This document shows, piece after piece, positions 25,182 through 33,661 of a DNA stretch of 64,000 nucleotides; positions within the stretch are counted from its first letter, which is position 1; every line of letters begins with the position of its first letter. The DNA is from Phycisphaerales bacterium. Its GTDB lineage: Bacteria; Planctomycetota; Phycisphaerae; Phycisphaerales; UBA1924. Under the pieces are notes generated by a model, which saw nothing but the letters and a program-made list of their open reading frames with translations, ran no database searches and had not been told where the DNA came from. Location: NCBI GenBank assembly GCA_016699835.1, contig CP064987.1:1054001-1118000 (forward strand), in the 5' to 3' direction. The position numbers were made by a program, and so were the translations under genes.

Positions 25182-27500
25182 CTAGTTCCAGGCGACGACA
25201 AGAACAATGGCCAGAATCATCGCGATGCCACCCGCCATGCCTAGGGCATAGCCGTGGAGCACGCCCGACTGGCTGGGACGGATGGCGTTCCCGGTGAGGC
25301 GGGGCAGGATTCCCGCGAGGTTCACCAGCCCATCGACGAACATGCGATCGATGAAGTGGAAGATGTGCGCGAGCACGAGGATCGGCTTGCGAATCAGGAA
25401 GTCATAGAACTCGTCCACGTACCACTTGTGCTGCGCCCAGCGTGGGATCGAACCAAGCATGGGGAGCAATCTGTCGGCGTTCGCCGTCGCCGCGGTCGTG
25501 CGCCCGAGGAAGTGGAGGACGAACGCGATCGCGATGCCCAACGCCCCGACCACGCCCGAGACGAAGTACATCGCCTTGTGCGGGTCCATCCCGAAGATCG
25601 TGCCTGCGTGGGCCTCGTGGGGATGCGCGACGAAGTTCGGCACAACGCTCAGGGCCGCGTGGGCGTCGGCGACGTGCTCGCCCGCGCCGGCCTCATGGTG
25701 GGCGAACGGCGAGGCGAACTGGGCCGTGGAATGCTCCACGAGCGACGCGATCGCGCCGTGCTTCCCACCGACAAAGAACAACCCCATAGCCGCGATCGCC
25801 AGGATGGCGAGCGTCGCGAGGACGGAATTGATCGCCCAGCCCGGCGCGTGGGGATGGGCGTCGTGATGCCCGTGATCGTGCGCGTGATCGGCACTGTGTG
25901 AATGCCCTTGGTCGTGGCCATGATCATGGCCGTGGTCGTCGGCGTGGGCGGCGTCGCTCCCGTGTCCCTCATCGCCCATCTCGAACTGCACGGGTCCCAT
26001 GAAGACACGGAAGAAGACGCGGAAGGTGTAGTACGCGGTGAGCCCGGCCGTCAGCACAAGGATCCACCCGACCATCGACATCCCGGGCGTGACGAACGCC
26101 TCGGCGAGGATCATGTCCTTGGAGAAGAACCCGGCCGTGAAGGGGAACCCCGCGAGATTGAGGCACCCCACGAGCATGCCCACGCCCACGATCCGCCACC
26201 CGGGCATCTTCATCACGCCCGACAACTTGCGCAGGTCGAGTTGCCCCCCAAAGCCGTGCATCACCGCGCCGCAGCAGAGGAAGAGCAGTGCCTTGAAGAA
26301 CGCGTGAGTGACGACGTGCGACACGCCGCCCGCTGTCGAGAGCACCGCCAGCCCGGCGAACATGTACCCGAGTTGGGATACCGTCGAATAGGCCATGATG
26401 CGCTTGATGTCGAACTGGGCCATCCCGATCGTCGCGCTGAAGAGGGCCGTGAGCGCCCCGACCCACGCCACGATCGGCAGGGCCGTCTCCGAGAGCAGGA
26501 AGAACGGGAACATCCGCGCGACGAGGTACACCCCGGCCGTCACCATCGTGGCGGCATGGATCAGCGCCGAGACCGGCGTCGGGCCTTCCATCGCGTCGGG
26601 GAGCCACACGTACAGAGGCAACTGCGCCGACTTGCCGAAGGCCCCGCCAATGAAGAGCAGCGGGATGATCTTCGCGATCATCGGGATATCGCCCAGTCTT
26701 CCGGCCTTGAGGGCGTCCAAGTACACCGCGGCCTTCTCGAAGACGACGCTGTACTCGACGCTCCCGAAGTGGACAAACGTCAGCATGATGCCGAGCGCCA
26801 GGAAGAGATCGCCGATGCGGTTGACGATGAAGGCCTTCTTCGCCGCCGCCACCGCCGCCGGCTTCTTGTAGAAGTAGCCGATGAGCAGGTACGAGCAGAG
26901 GCCCACGCCCTCCCAGCCGAGGTAGAGCAGGACGAGGTTGTCCGCCATCACCAGGCAGGCCATCGAGAAGACGAAGAGGCTGAACGCGGCGAAAAACCGG
27001 TTGTATCCGCTGCCGACATCGTGCGACATGTACTCGCTTGCGTAGAGTGCAATCAGCGTCGCCAGCCCGGTCACAAAGAGCATCCACAGGACGCTCAACG
27101 AATCCATGTAGAACGAGAAGTTCGCGACGAACGACGACGTGTCCGAGGTCTTGATATCGAGCCAGCGAAAGGCCTGAACGACCTGGAACGAGGCTCCATG
27201 TCCCTCGCCGCCACTCCAGCCGTGCCCGTTCGCCGTGAAAAAGGTTGCCGCGGTGCAGACGAACGCGAGCGCGAGGCACGCGACCGTCATGTACGCCGGG
27301 AGTTTCGATTTGACGCGCATCGCCGCAAAGATCGCGTTGAGCACAAAGGCGAGCATGGGCAGGCCCACGATCGCCAGCACAAGGCCGCTCGAGAGACCCA
27401 AGGCCGCGTGCTCGGCATCGCCAGCACCAGGCGTCGCGCTGGTCATGCCGGCGAAGGACGGTACGACGTGGGACAAGGTTTGGTGGAGAGCGTCAAGCAT
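25182..27500 (-). CDS. nuoL: NADH-quinone oxidoreductase subunit L
   Basis: 772 residues from ATG 27500; the longer frame to 27935 runs into nuoK and is rejected. Motifs of the antiporter-like core are present: FFAAFSLFVFSMACLVMADN, LFLGWEGVGLCSYLLIG-type segment with conserved Glu, AFGKSAQLPLYVWLPDAMEG (conserved Lys) and PTPVSALIHAATMVTAG. NuoL also carries the long lateral helix that braces the pump. A loop of about 40 residues at roughly 511-550 is almost all His and Asp (for example HGHDHGHDQGHSHSADHAHD), which is not standard for NuoL and could bind metal. It is 29 bp after nuoK. Confidence 0.96.
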   Translation of the reverse strand: MLDALHQTLSHVVPSFAGMTSATPGAGDAEHAALGLSSGLVLAIVGLPMLAFVLNAIFAAMRVKSKLPAYMTVACLALAFVCTAATFFTANGHGWSGGEGHGASFQVVQAFRWLDIKTSDTSSFVANFSFYMDSLSVLWMLFVTGLATLIALYASEYMSHDVGSGYNRFFAAFSLFVFSMACLVMADNLVLLYLGWEGVGLCSYLLIGYFYKKPAAVAAAKKAFIVNRIGDLFLALGIMLTFVHFGSVEYSVVFEKAAVYLDALKAGRLGDIPMIAKIIPLLFIGGAFGKSAQLPLYVWLPDAMEGPTPVSALIHAATMVTAGVYLVARMFPFFLLSETALPIVAWVGALTALFSATIGMAQFDIKRIMAYSTVSQLGYMFAGLAVLSTAGGVSHVVTHAFFKALLFLCCGAVMHGFGGQLDLRKLSGVMKMPGWRIVGVGMLVGCLNLAGFPFTAGFFSKDMILAEAFVTPGMSMVGWILVLTAGLTAYYTFRVFFRVFMGPVQFEMGDEGHGSDAAHADDHGHDHGHDQGHSHSADHAHDHGHHDAHPHAPGWAINSVLATLAILAIAAMGLFFVGGKHGAIASLVEHSTAQFASPFAHHEAGAGEHVADAHAALSVVPNFVAHPHEAHAGTIFGMDPHKAMYFVSGVVGALGIAIAFVLHFLGRTTAATANADRLLPMLGSIPRWAQHKWYVDEFYDFLIRKPILVLAHIFHFIDRMFVDGLVNLAGILPRLTGNAIRPSQSGVLHGYALGMAGGIAMILAIVLVVAWN

Positions 27501-27529
27501 GGCGGCGTCGATCGAGATCGGCGAAAAAC

Positions 27530-27901
27530 TCACCCCTTCAGGTCGGACCATTCCTCGGCAGACAACGACTCGTTCCGGCGGAAGAGCAGCACCACGAGCG
27601 CCAACGCCATCGCCGCCTCCGCTGCGGCGATCGTCAGCACGAAGATCAGGAACGTCTGCCCGTTCATGTCCAGGTGGTACCGCCCGAACGCGACGAGCGC
27701 GATCCCTGCGGCCTGGAACATCAACTCCGTGCACAGGAACATGATGATGAGGTTGCGCCGGGTCAGGAATCCGATCAGCCCCAGCGTGAAGAGCACCGCC
27801 GACAGGAAGAGATAGTGCGCCAGCGTCGGGTGCGACACAAAGGCCGGGTACGCCAACTGCGCGAGCGTGGAGGACGTAGTCGACATCGCGGTTGTCATCA
27901 T
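27530..27901 (-). CDS. nuoK: NADH-quinone oxidoreductase subunit K
   Basis: 123 residues with three membrane helices and the NuoK pattern: HYLFLSAVLFTLGLIGFLTRR, NLIIMFLCTELMFQAAGIAL with the conserved Glu in TM2, and FVLTIAAAEAAMALALVVLL with the conserved Glu in TM3. These glutamates form part of the proton path of complex I. It starts with ATGATG at 27901, overlapping the nuoJ stop by 4 bp, so translation is probably coupled. The N-terminus is about 20 residues longer than in E. coli NuoK. Confidence 0.95.
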   Translation of the reverse strand: MMTTAMSTTSSTLAQLAYPAFVSHPTLAHYLFLSAVLFTLGLIGFLTRRNLIIMFLCTELMFQAAGIALVAFGRYHLDMNGQTFLIFVLTIAAAEAAMALALVVLLFRRNESLSAEEWSDLKG

Positions 27902-28869
27902 GACATCGCCCCCTCGACCCGCTCGGCCGCGTCACTCAACCGGCGCGATTCGTGGAGTTTGCGATCCTCGTCGATCTGCACCTGCTTGCGCGACAGGACC
28001 ACCGCGCCGAGCATCGCCATGAGCAAGATCACGCCGGCGATCTCGATCGAGCCGGGGTGGTCGCGCAGCAGGTTGAACCCGACCTGCTCGACGTTGGTCA
28101 GACGCAGGTCCTCGGGCCACTCGTTCCGTGCCAAGACCCGCTCGCTCTGGTCGGCCTTCACGATCGTCAGGAACTCGCCGCTCGGTCCCATCACAGCACG
28201 ATCGCCGGCCTGAAGCAGCCCGTGCGCCTCGAGAATCCGGTCAACCTTCCGCGGCATGTCCACGAGTTGCGACGAGACCGCCCGTGGCGTCGCCTCGGGA
28301 AGTTTCGGAATGCCTCGGAAGAGCAGCGTCGTCAGCACTGCGAGTACGACAAAGCCGGCAATGGTCGCCGCGATCGGCTCGCGGGCCACCGTGTCATACT
28401 CCGCGAGCACCTCATCCTCGCCCTCGGCCGGCGCTTGTGTCGCGAGCATGATCACGAAGAGGTACGTGATGAGGATCGCCCCGGCGTACACGATCACCAG
28501 TGCCGCCGCCATGAACTCCGCCGATAGCAGCACGAGGATGCCGGCGGTCGAGAGTACGGTCATGATGAACCACATCGCCGCATAGACGGGCCGCTGGTGC
28601 GTGATCATCCGCAGTGCCGACCCGCACCCGAGCAACGCGAAGACGTAGAAGAACGGATTGGTGAGCCCCACAGAGTTCCCGGGAGCCGCATCCGCCGCGT
28701 GCTTGGCGTTCATGCCCAGCACGATAAAGACGATCCCCGCCGCCGCCCCAGCCAGGAGCGCGCCCAGCACCTGCGGGTTCGGGCCCTTTCGCGGAAGCGA
28801 CATCAGCACGCCCACGGCCCCGAGCGCGACGCAGGCGTACAGCAGAATCGGTTGGATCAGGTCGCTCAC
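27898..28869 (-). CDS. nuoJ: NADH-quinone oxidoreductase subunit J
   Basis: 323 residues if it starts at GTG 28869 (SDLIQPILLYACVALG), where family similarity begins; no strong ribosome site is visible there, and the frame stays open further upstream to 29043. Conserved helices include PFFYVFALLGCGSALRMI, AMWFIMTVLSTAGILVLLSA and IVYAGAILITYLFVIMLA. NuoJ normally has about 170-200 residues. Here about 100 extra residues (GIPKLPEATPRAVSSQLVDM onward) separate TM4 from TM5. It is the first gene of the operon; nuoA-I are not in this window. Confidence 0.92.
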   Translation of the reverse strand: MSDLIQPILLYACVALGAVGVLMSLPRKGPNPQVLGALLAGAAAGIVFIVLGMNAKHAADAAPGNSVGLTNPFFYVFALLGCGSALRMITHQRPVYAAMWFIMTVLSTAGILVLLSAEFMAAALVIVYAGAILITYLFVIMLATQAPAEGEDEVLAEYDTVAREPIAATIAGFVVLAVLTTLLFRGIPKLPEATPRAVSSQLVDMPRKVDRILEAHGLLQAGDRAVMGPSGEFLTIVKADQSERVLARNEWPEDLRLTNVEQVGFNLLRDHPGSIEIAGVILLMAMLGAVVLSRKQVQIDEDRKLHESRRLSDAAERVEGAMS

Positions 28870-29083
28870 TCGGGCGATTCCATGCGGATAGAGCGGTCGG
28901 AAGGACCTCCGATCGGGGCACACGCCACCGATCAGGGTCAAGAGCCATGGGAGTGTTCGCCCGTTCGATCCGGCGCGGCACCCCATAAGGCCCTGAGGAT
29001 AGTGCCCGCTGACCCGATCTTCAACCAACCAACGCCGCACCAACGTCGGCTTTGGGCACGCGTGCCGCTACGCTCTGGGTGCG

Positions 29084-29782
29084 ATGACGCACGCGGCTGC
29101 CTCGACAGTTCCCGCTCCAGCAACCCTTGGCTGGCGACGATGGTTCCCCAACGCCTTGACCGGCATGAGGTTGCTCATCGCCATCGCCTTCTTCACCCTG
29201 TTGGCCGTCTGGAACTATCCCGCCCGCGAACTCGTCGTCTCCCCGCGTCATCCCCTGATCGCGTATCTCGTCGCCGCCGCACTCTTTGGTCTGGCCGCCG
29301 TCACCGACGCAATCGATGGCCCGCTCGCACGGCGCTGGAAGGTCGTCTCCGCCTTCGGCCGCATCATGGACCCCTTCGCCGACAAGGTCCTCGTCGTCGG
29401 CGGGTTCATCATGCTCGCCGGCCCGACCTTCGGCACGCCCATCGCCGACGGTGAGGGCGGCCTCGAGATGCTCCACGTCAGCGGCGTCCACACCTGGATG
29501 GTCGTCGTCATCCTCGGGCGCGAACTCCTCGTCACCTCCATCCGCGCCGTCGCCGAATCCCAGGGGCACGACTTCTCCGCCACCTGGTCGGGCAAGGCCA
29601 AGATGATCCTCCAGGCCTGCGTCATCCCCCTGATCCTTCTGGTCCTCGGGTTCACCAGAATCACCCCGGGCACCTGGGGGCGCTGGGTCATCGACATCGC
29701 CGTCTGGCTCACCGTGGGCGTCACGATTCTGAGCGGGATTCCCTATCTCCACAGGGCGATGCAGATTTTCGGGCGTCAGTAG
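29084..29782 (+). CDS. pgsA: CDP-diacylglycerol-glycerol-3-phosphate 3-phosphatidyltransferase
   Basis: 232 residues, integral membrane. The CDP-alcohol phosphatidyltransferase signature D-x2-DG-x2-AR-x8-G-x3-D-x3-D is complete at residues 75-100 (DAIDGPLARR through GRIMDPFADK). It would make phosphatidylglycerol phosphate from CDP-diacylglycerol and glycerol 3-phosphate. The phosphatase for the next step, pgpA, lies 1.7 kb downstream in the same direction, supporting the PgsA call over other family members. It is divergent from nuoJ. Confidence 0.88.
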   Translation: MTHAAASTVPAPATLGWRRWFPNALTGMRLLIAIAFFTLLAVWNYPARELVVSPRHPLIAYLVAAALFGLAAVTDAIDGPLARRWKVVSAFGRIMDPFADKVLVVGGFIMLAGPTFGTPIADGEGGLEMLHVSGVHTWMVVVILGRELLVTSIRAVAESQGHDFSATWSGKAKMILQACVIPLILLVLGFTRITPGTWGRWVIDIAVWLTVGVTILSGIPYLHRAMQIFGRQ

Positions 29783-29811
29783 CCTCATTGCGTTCGCGGG
29801 GCAGTCTCCTG

Positions 29812-29840
29812 TTGACCTTCCGAGTCGTTTCCTGTACGTT
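29812..29840 (+). promoter_or_regulatory. Possible promoter of the sorbosone-dehydrogenase-like gene
   Basis: TTGACC (29812-29817), 17-bp spacer, TACGTT (29835-29840), 47 bp before the ATG. The -35 is good, the -10 is weak. Confidence 0.35.
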
Positions 29841-29887
29841 GATATCCGGCTGCTCGCGGGGGCAACTTTTTTCGGCGAGCCCACATC

Positions 29888-31375
29888 ATGAACATTCGAC
29901 GCTGCGCATACATCGGAGCCGTGCTCGGTGTTGTCGTCTTTACTTTCCGCGCCCTCGCCGTCGACCCGCCCATCCGATTCCAGAGCGTCGCCACCGGGCT
30001 GACCCAACCCATCTTCGTCACCCACGCCCCCAACGACCCCTCGCGGCTCTTCATCGTCGAGCAGCGTGGCAAGGTCAAGGTCATGGTCAATGGCGTCATG
30101 CAGCCCACGCCCTTCATCGACGTCGGCGCACGCCTCACCGGCTCCGATGGCTATGTGCTCGAGTACGGACTCCTCGGCATCGCCTTCCACCCCGACTACC
30201 AGAACAACGGCTACTTCTATCTCAACTACACCGTCGGCACCTCTAGCCTCGCCGACACGGTCATCGCACGTTTCCGAGTCTCGGTCGATCCCAATGTCGC
30301 CGACCCCAACTCCTTCCAGCAGATCCTGCGGATTCCGTACACCGTCAAGCAGCACCGCTCGGGGTGGATGGACTTCGATCCCGCGGGGTATCTCTACATC
30401 CCCACGGGCGACGGCGGCGAGACCGATCCGCAAAACAACGCCTCCAACACCAACGTCCTCATGGGCAAGATTCTCCGCCTCGACCTCAATGGCCCCGACG
30501 GAATCCCCGGCACAACCGACGACGACGGCTTCCCCGCCGACGCCAACAAGCACTACCAGATCCCCGCGACCAATCCGCATGTTGGCGAAGCCGGATTCCA
30601 GCCCGAGATCTGGGTCTATGGCCTGCGCAACGCCTGGCGATGCTCCTTTGATCGCGAGACGCACGATCTCTGGATCGGCGACGTCGGGCAATCGGCACGC
30701 GAAGAAGTCACCGTGATCCCGCCAACCACCAACGGCGGATTCCTCGGCTGGCGCTGCCGCGAGGGTACCTTTGCGACCGGATACGCCGGCTGCCCCGCAA
30801 CACTTCCGCCCTCGCTAGGCCCGACCTACGAGTACACCCACGCCGTCGGCACCGCCATCATCGGCGGGTACGTCTACCGCGGCTGCGCCATGCCCGATCT
30901 CCAAGGCACCTACTTCTTCGGCGACTGGAATCGAAAGATCTTCTCGTTCCGATACGTGAACGACACCGTCACCGCGTACGTCGAACGCACCGCGACGCTC
31001 CCAATCCCAGGCACCTTCGTCTCCTTCGGCGAGGACTTCTACGGCGAGATCTACGCCTGCAACTGGTCCACCACCGCCGGCGCTGGCTCGATCTTCAAGA
31101 TCGTTCCCGTCACTCCCGCGCCCGACACCAACGCCAACGGCATCCCCGATTCCTGCGAATCGAACTCCTGCATCGCCGACACCGACGACGGCTCGGGCAC
31201 AGGAACACCCGATGGCGGTGTCACCATCGACGACCTCCTCTACTACCTGGATATTTTCGCCCAGGGGTCCATCGCCGCCGACGTGGATGATGGCAGCGGC
31301 ACAGGCACACCCGACGCCGGTGTCACCATCGACGACCTGCTCTACTACCTCGTCCGATTCGGCGAGGGGTGCTGA
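29888..31375 (+). CDS. Secreted glucose/sorbosone dehydrogenase-like protein with C-terminal dockerin-type repeats
   Basis: 495 residues with a signal peptide ending near ALA. Residues ~30-420 are a GSDH-type beta-propeller: GLTQPIFVTHAPNDPSRLFI, GLLGIAFHPDYQNNGYFYLN, YIPTGDGGETDPQNNASN, GKILRLDLNGPDGIPGT, IWVYGLRNAWRCSFD. This family includes PQQ-dependent sugar dehydrogenases, but a quinone is not proven here. The last ~65 residues hold two copies of a D-x-DDG...GVTIDDLLYYL repeat and end in EGC. This is the GC-type dockerin seen in Phycisphaerae, thought to anchor or sort exported proteins. The gene sits between pgsA and pgpA. Confidence 0.88.
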   Translation: MNIRRCAYIGAVLGVVVFTFRALAVDPPIRFQSVATGLTQPIFVTHAPNDPSRLFIVEQRGKVKVMVNGVMQPTPFIDVGARLTGSDGYVLEYGLLGIAFHPDYQNNGYFYLNYTVGTSSLADTVIARFRVSVDPNVADPNSFQQILRIPYTVKQHRSGWMDFDPAGYLYIPTGDGGETDPQNNASNTNVLMGKILRLDLNGPDGIPGTTDDDGFPADANKHYQIPATNPHVGEAGFQPEIWVYGLRNAWRCSFDRETHDLWIGDVGQSAREEVTVIPPTTNGGFLGWRCREGTFATGYAGCPATLPPSLGPTYEYTHAVGTAIIGGYVYRGCAMPDLQGTYFFGDWNRKIFSFRYVNDTVTAYVERTATLPIPGTFVSFGEDFYGEIYACNWSTTAGAGSIFKIVPVTPAPDTNANGIPDSCESNSCIADTDDGSGTGTPDGGVTIDDLLYYLDIFAQGSIAADVDDGSGTGTPDAGVTIDDLLYYLVRFGEGC

Positions 31376-31484
31376 TCACGCCCACGATCGCCCAACGCCA
31401 GTCGACCTCGACACCGGCGCGTCTACCCTGATGCTCTCGCGGCTGGGCCATCCCCTCCATGCCGCGAGCACACCCAGGAGCTTC

Positions 31485-32015
31485 ATGGCGATCGATCCCT
31501 TCCAGCGGCGGCCACTCCGCCTCATCACCACCTTCGGCCTGGGACACATGCGCCCCGCCTCGGGGACGTGGGGCTCGCTCCCGCCCATCGTCCTCGCCCT
31601 CATTCTCGTGGCGGTCGGCCTCGGGCCCGCCGATCACCGCGCGTTCTTCGACGCCGCCATGGTCCTCATCGCCGTCGTCTTCTCCTGGGCGTGCGTGCGC
31701 GACGGCGACTTCGCCGAGGCACGATTCGGAAAGAAAGACCCGGGCCAGGTCGTCGCCGACGAGACCGCCGGCCAGGCCGTCACCCTCCTCATGCTCCCCA
31801 CCGCCGCGATGCAGGACGTGCGCGCCGCGATCTTCACGATTGTCCTGTCGTTCTTCGCCTTCCGCATCTTCGACATCCTGAAACCCTGGCCGGCCCGCTC
31901 GCTCCAGCGCGTCCCAGGCGGCTGGGGGATCCTCATCGACGACCTTTTCGCGGGTGTCTACGCCGGCGTCGCCGTCTGGCTCGCGTGGCATCTCGGCGTC
32001 GCCTGGCGCGGCTGA
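31485..32015 (+). CDS. pgpA: Phosphatidylglycerophosphatase A
   Basis: 176 residues from ATG 31485, preceded by AGGAG; longer frames upstream overlap the preceding gene. PgpA features are TTFGLGHMRPASGTWGSLPP, FGKKDPGQVVADETAGQAVT with the conserved acidic residues that bind Mg2+, FAFRIFDILKPWPARSLQRV, and GILIDDLFAGVYAGV. It removes the phosphate from phosphatidylglycerol phosphate, completing phosphatidylglycerol synthesis begun by PgsA. Confidence 0.93.
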   Translation: MAIDPFQRRPLRLITTFGLGHMRPASGTWGSLPPIVLALILVAVGLGPADHRAFFDAAMVLIAVVFSWACVRDGDFAEARFGKKDPGQVVADETAGQAVTLLMLPTAAMQDVRAAIFTIVLSFFAFRIFDILKPWPARSLQRVPGGWGILIDDLFAGVYAGVAVWLAWHLGVAWRG

Positions 32016-32043
32016 GATCCAGCACACCAACTCTTCACCGCCA

Positions 32044-32077
32044 ATGAAACAGGCCCCAGCAAACTGCCGGGGCCTGT
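32044..32077 (-). terminator. Terminator hairpin between pgpA and rplI
   Basis: Stem ACAGGCCCC/GGGGCCTGT (32049-32057 with 32069-32077), 11-nt loop, followed on the minus strand by TTTCATTGG. It lies 40 bp past the rplI stop and could also stop pgpA transcription. The stem is identical to that of the recA terminator. Confidence 0.7.
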
Positions 32078-32116
32078 GTCGTGCTTGGACATTCCATCAG
32101 AAGTGAAGCCAGCGAG

Positions 32117-32713
32117 TTACTGCGCGGTCTCGGCCTTCGCCCGCGGCTTGCGGGCCTTCTTCTCGCCGCCCTCGGCGTTCTCCGCCGGAGCCGCGCCCTC
32201 GGCCGGAGAGTGCTCGCTCGCCGCCGCCTCGGGCTTCTCCTCGTCCAGATCCAGTTCGCGATCAGGATTGATCTTCAGTTTCAGCGTCGCGTCGAGGTCC
32301 GAGTCGAGTTTCACGTGGATGTCGTACGTCCCGAGGCGCTTGATCGTCTCGTTGATGCGGATCTCACGCGGCTTGACCTTGTAGCCCTTCTCGGTCAGCA
32401 CCGTCGCGAGTTCCTGCTGCGTCACGCCGCCGTACAGGATGCCCTGATCGTTGCACGAGCGGATCAACTCGATCGAGATCCCCTCGATCTTCTTGACCAT
32501 GTCCTCGCGCTGCTTGCGGAGGAGCGCGAGCTGCTTCTGCGCCTCGGCCCGCTTCGACGCGAGTTGCTGGATCAACTCGTCGCTGGGCGTCGTCGCCAAG
32601 CCACGCGGCAGGAGGAAGTTCCGGGCGTACCCGAGACGAACGCCGACCACATCGCCGACGATGCCCAAGCTATCGACGGACTCGGTGAGCAGAAGTTTGA
32701 CGGTCTTGGCCAT
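32117..32713 (-). CDS. rplI: 50S ribosomal protein L9
   Basis: 198 residues from ATG 32713 with a nearby AAGGAC. The N-terminal domain KLLLTESVDSLGIVGDVVGV and the segment VRLGYARNFLLPRGLA are the classic L9 signature. The C-terminal domain has VTQQELATVLTEKGYKVKPR. About 45 extra residues follow, rich in Glu, Ala and Lys. L9 binds 23S rRNA and limits frameshifting. It lies downstream of ssb in the same direction, a remnant of the usual rpsF-ssb-rpsR-rplI order; rpsF and rpsR are absent here. Confidence 0.97.
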   Translation of the reverse strand: MAKTVKLLLTESVDSLGIVGDVVGVRLGYARNFLLPRGLATTPSDELIQQLASKRAEAQKQLALLRKQREDMVKKIEGISIELIRSCNDQGILYGGVTQQELATVLTEKGYKVKPREIRINETIKRLGTYDIHVKLDSDLDATLKLKINPDRELDLDEEKPEAAASEHSPAEGAAPAENAEGGEKKARKPRAKAETAQ

Positions 32714-32893
32714 GATGCTGTCCTTGTCTCCCGCGATATTGGCTAGGCGGGGAAAGTGAGGAGCCGGAGAGCGACACCACGTCGAACCGACCCCAACGGG
32801 GGTGAGATGTGAACGGAAAGTGTAGGCGATCGACCCCGAGGCCGCCCGTCCCACGCGTGCGATCTAAGTCCAACCCAGAGAACGATCTACACA

Positions 32894-32936
32894 ATCTCGT
32901 GGCACAAGCATCCCGCCTGTGACTACCCGTTCTACT
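32894..32936. repeat. Degenerate GGCACAGGCGTCCCGCCTG-type repeat
   Basis: Reads ATCTCGTGGCACAAGCATCC then CGCCTGTGACTACC, matching the repeat at 37828-37860 with two changes in the left stem arm. It is in the 243-bp gap between rplI and ssb. Confidence 0.75.
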
Positions 32937-32956
32937 GGACCAACTCCAACGACTTC

Positions 32957-33436
32957 TCAAAACGGAATGTCATCCGGCTCAGGCTCATGCGCCGGCGCAG
33001 GCCGCCCGGAACCAGTCCCCGAGGCCGACCGTGAAGCCTGCCGAGGCGCCGACGAGTAGTTCCCGCCGCCGCCACCACCTTCGCCTCCCCCACCGCCGCC
33101 GCCTTTGCTGTCGACGAACTGAAAACTCTCGACAACAACCAACATTTTTGATCGGTTCTGTCCGGAGTCCTTGTCCTGCCATTGATCGAGTTTGAGGCGC
33201 CCCTCGATGAATATGGGGCGGCCCTTTGAGAAAAACCTCGCGATATTCTCAGCCGTGCGACCCCAAGCTTCGCAGTCGACGAATGTTGTTTCTTCTTTCT
33301 TCTCACCGTCAGGACTAGTCCAGTGCCGGTTCACAGCCAAGCCAATCCGAGCAACTTGATTGCTCCCAGATGTTGAACGAAGTTCAACATCACGCGTGAG
33401 ATTGCCCATTAAAAATACTTTATTGAGATTGCCCAT
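32957..33436 (-). CDS. ssb: Single-stranded DNA-binding protein
   Basis: 159 residues from MGNLNKVFLMGNLTRDVELR, the usual SSB start. The OB-fold includes RIGLAVNRHWT, TTFVDCEAWGRTAENIARFF and GRPIFIEGRLKLDQWQDK. A Gly-rich linker leads to the acidic tip DDIPF that recruits replication and repair proteins. The gene is clearly poorer in GC than its neighbours (three 60-bp lines at 33121, 33241 and 33361 count 84 of 180 G or C), which may mean a different history or relaxed codon use. Confidence 0.96.
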   Translation of the reverse strand: MGNLNKVFLMGNLTRDVELRSTSGSNQVARIGLAVNRHWTSPDGEKKEETTFVDCEAWGRTAENIARFFSKGRPIFIEGRLKLDQWQDKDSGQNRSKMLVVVESFQFVDSKGGGGGGGEGGGGGGNYSSAPRQASRSASGTGSGRPAPAHEPEPDDIPF

Positions 33437-33594
33437 ACGCGCATGGTATCCGAAACCATGCCCGTGGGGAACAGAATCCGGCCAAACCGCCATCCACTCA
33501 CACCAAATCCACACCCCGTCAACCGGTAAATTGACAACCTCCAGCTAGACCCTTCGGCCAGACCGGCTCCTCCGCCGCAAACCCCGAATACCTG

Positions 33595-33660
33595 AATACG
33601 AATGCCGAATCACGAATGCCGAATGCCGAGCCCCCAGTGCCCAATGCCTGGTGCCTAATG
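33595..33660. repeat. Degenerate tandem ATGCCGA repeat
   Basis: About eight imperfect 7-9-bp units based on GAATGCCGA, GTGCCCA and ATGCCTA, in the 225-bp gap between ssb and the hypothetical gene at 33662. The related GATGCCGA array is in the carboxylase gene at 20222. Confidence 0.65.
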
Positions 33661-33661
33661 C

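Noticed and set aside
25902..27815. Long plus-strand frame of 637 codons opposite nuoL and nuoK
   Set aside because: Antisense shadow; nuoL and nuoK motifs are clear on the other strand.
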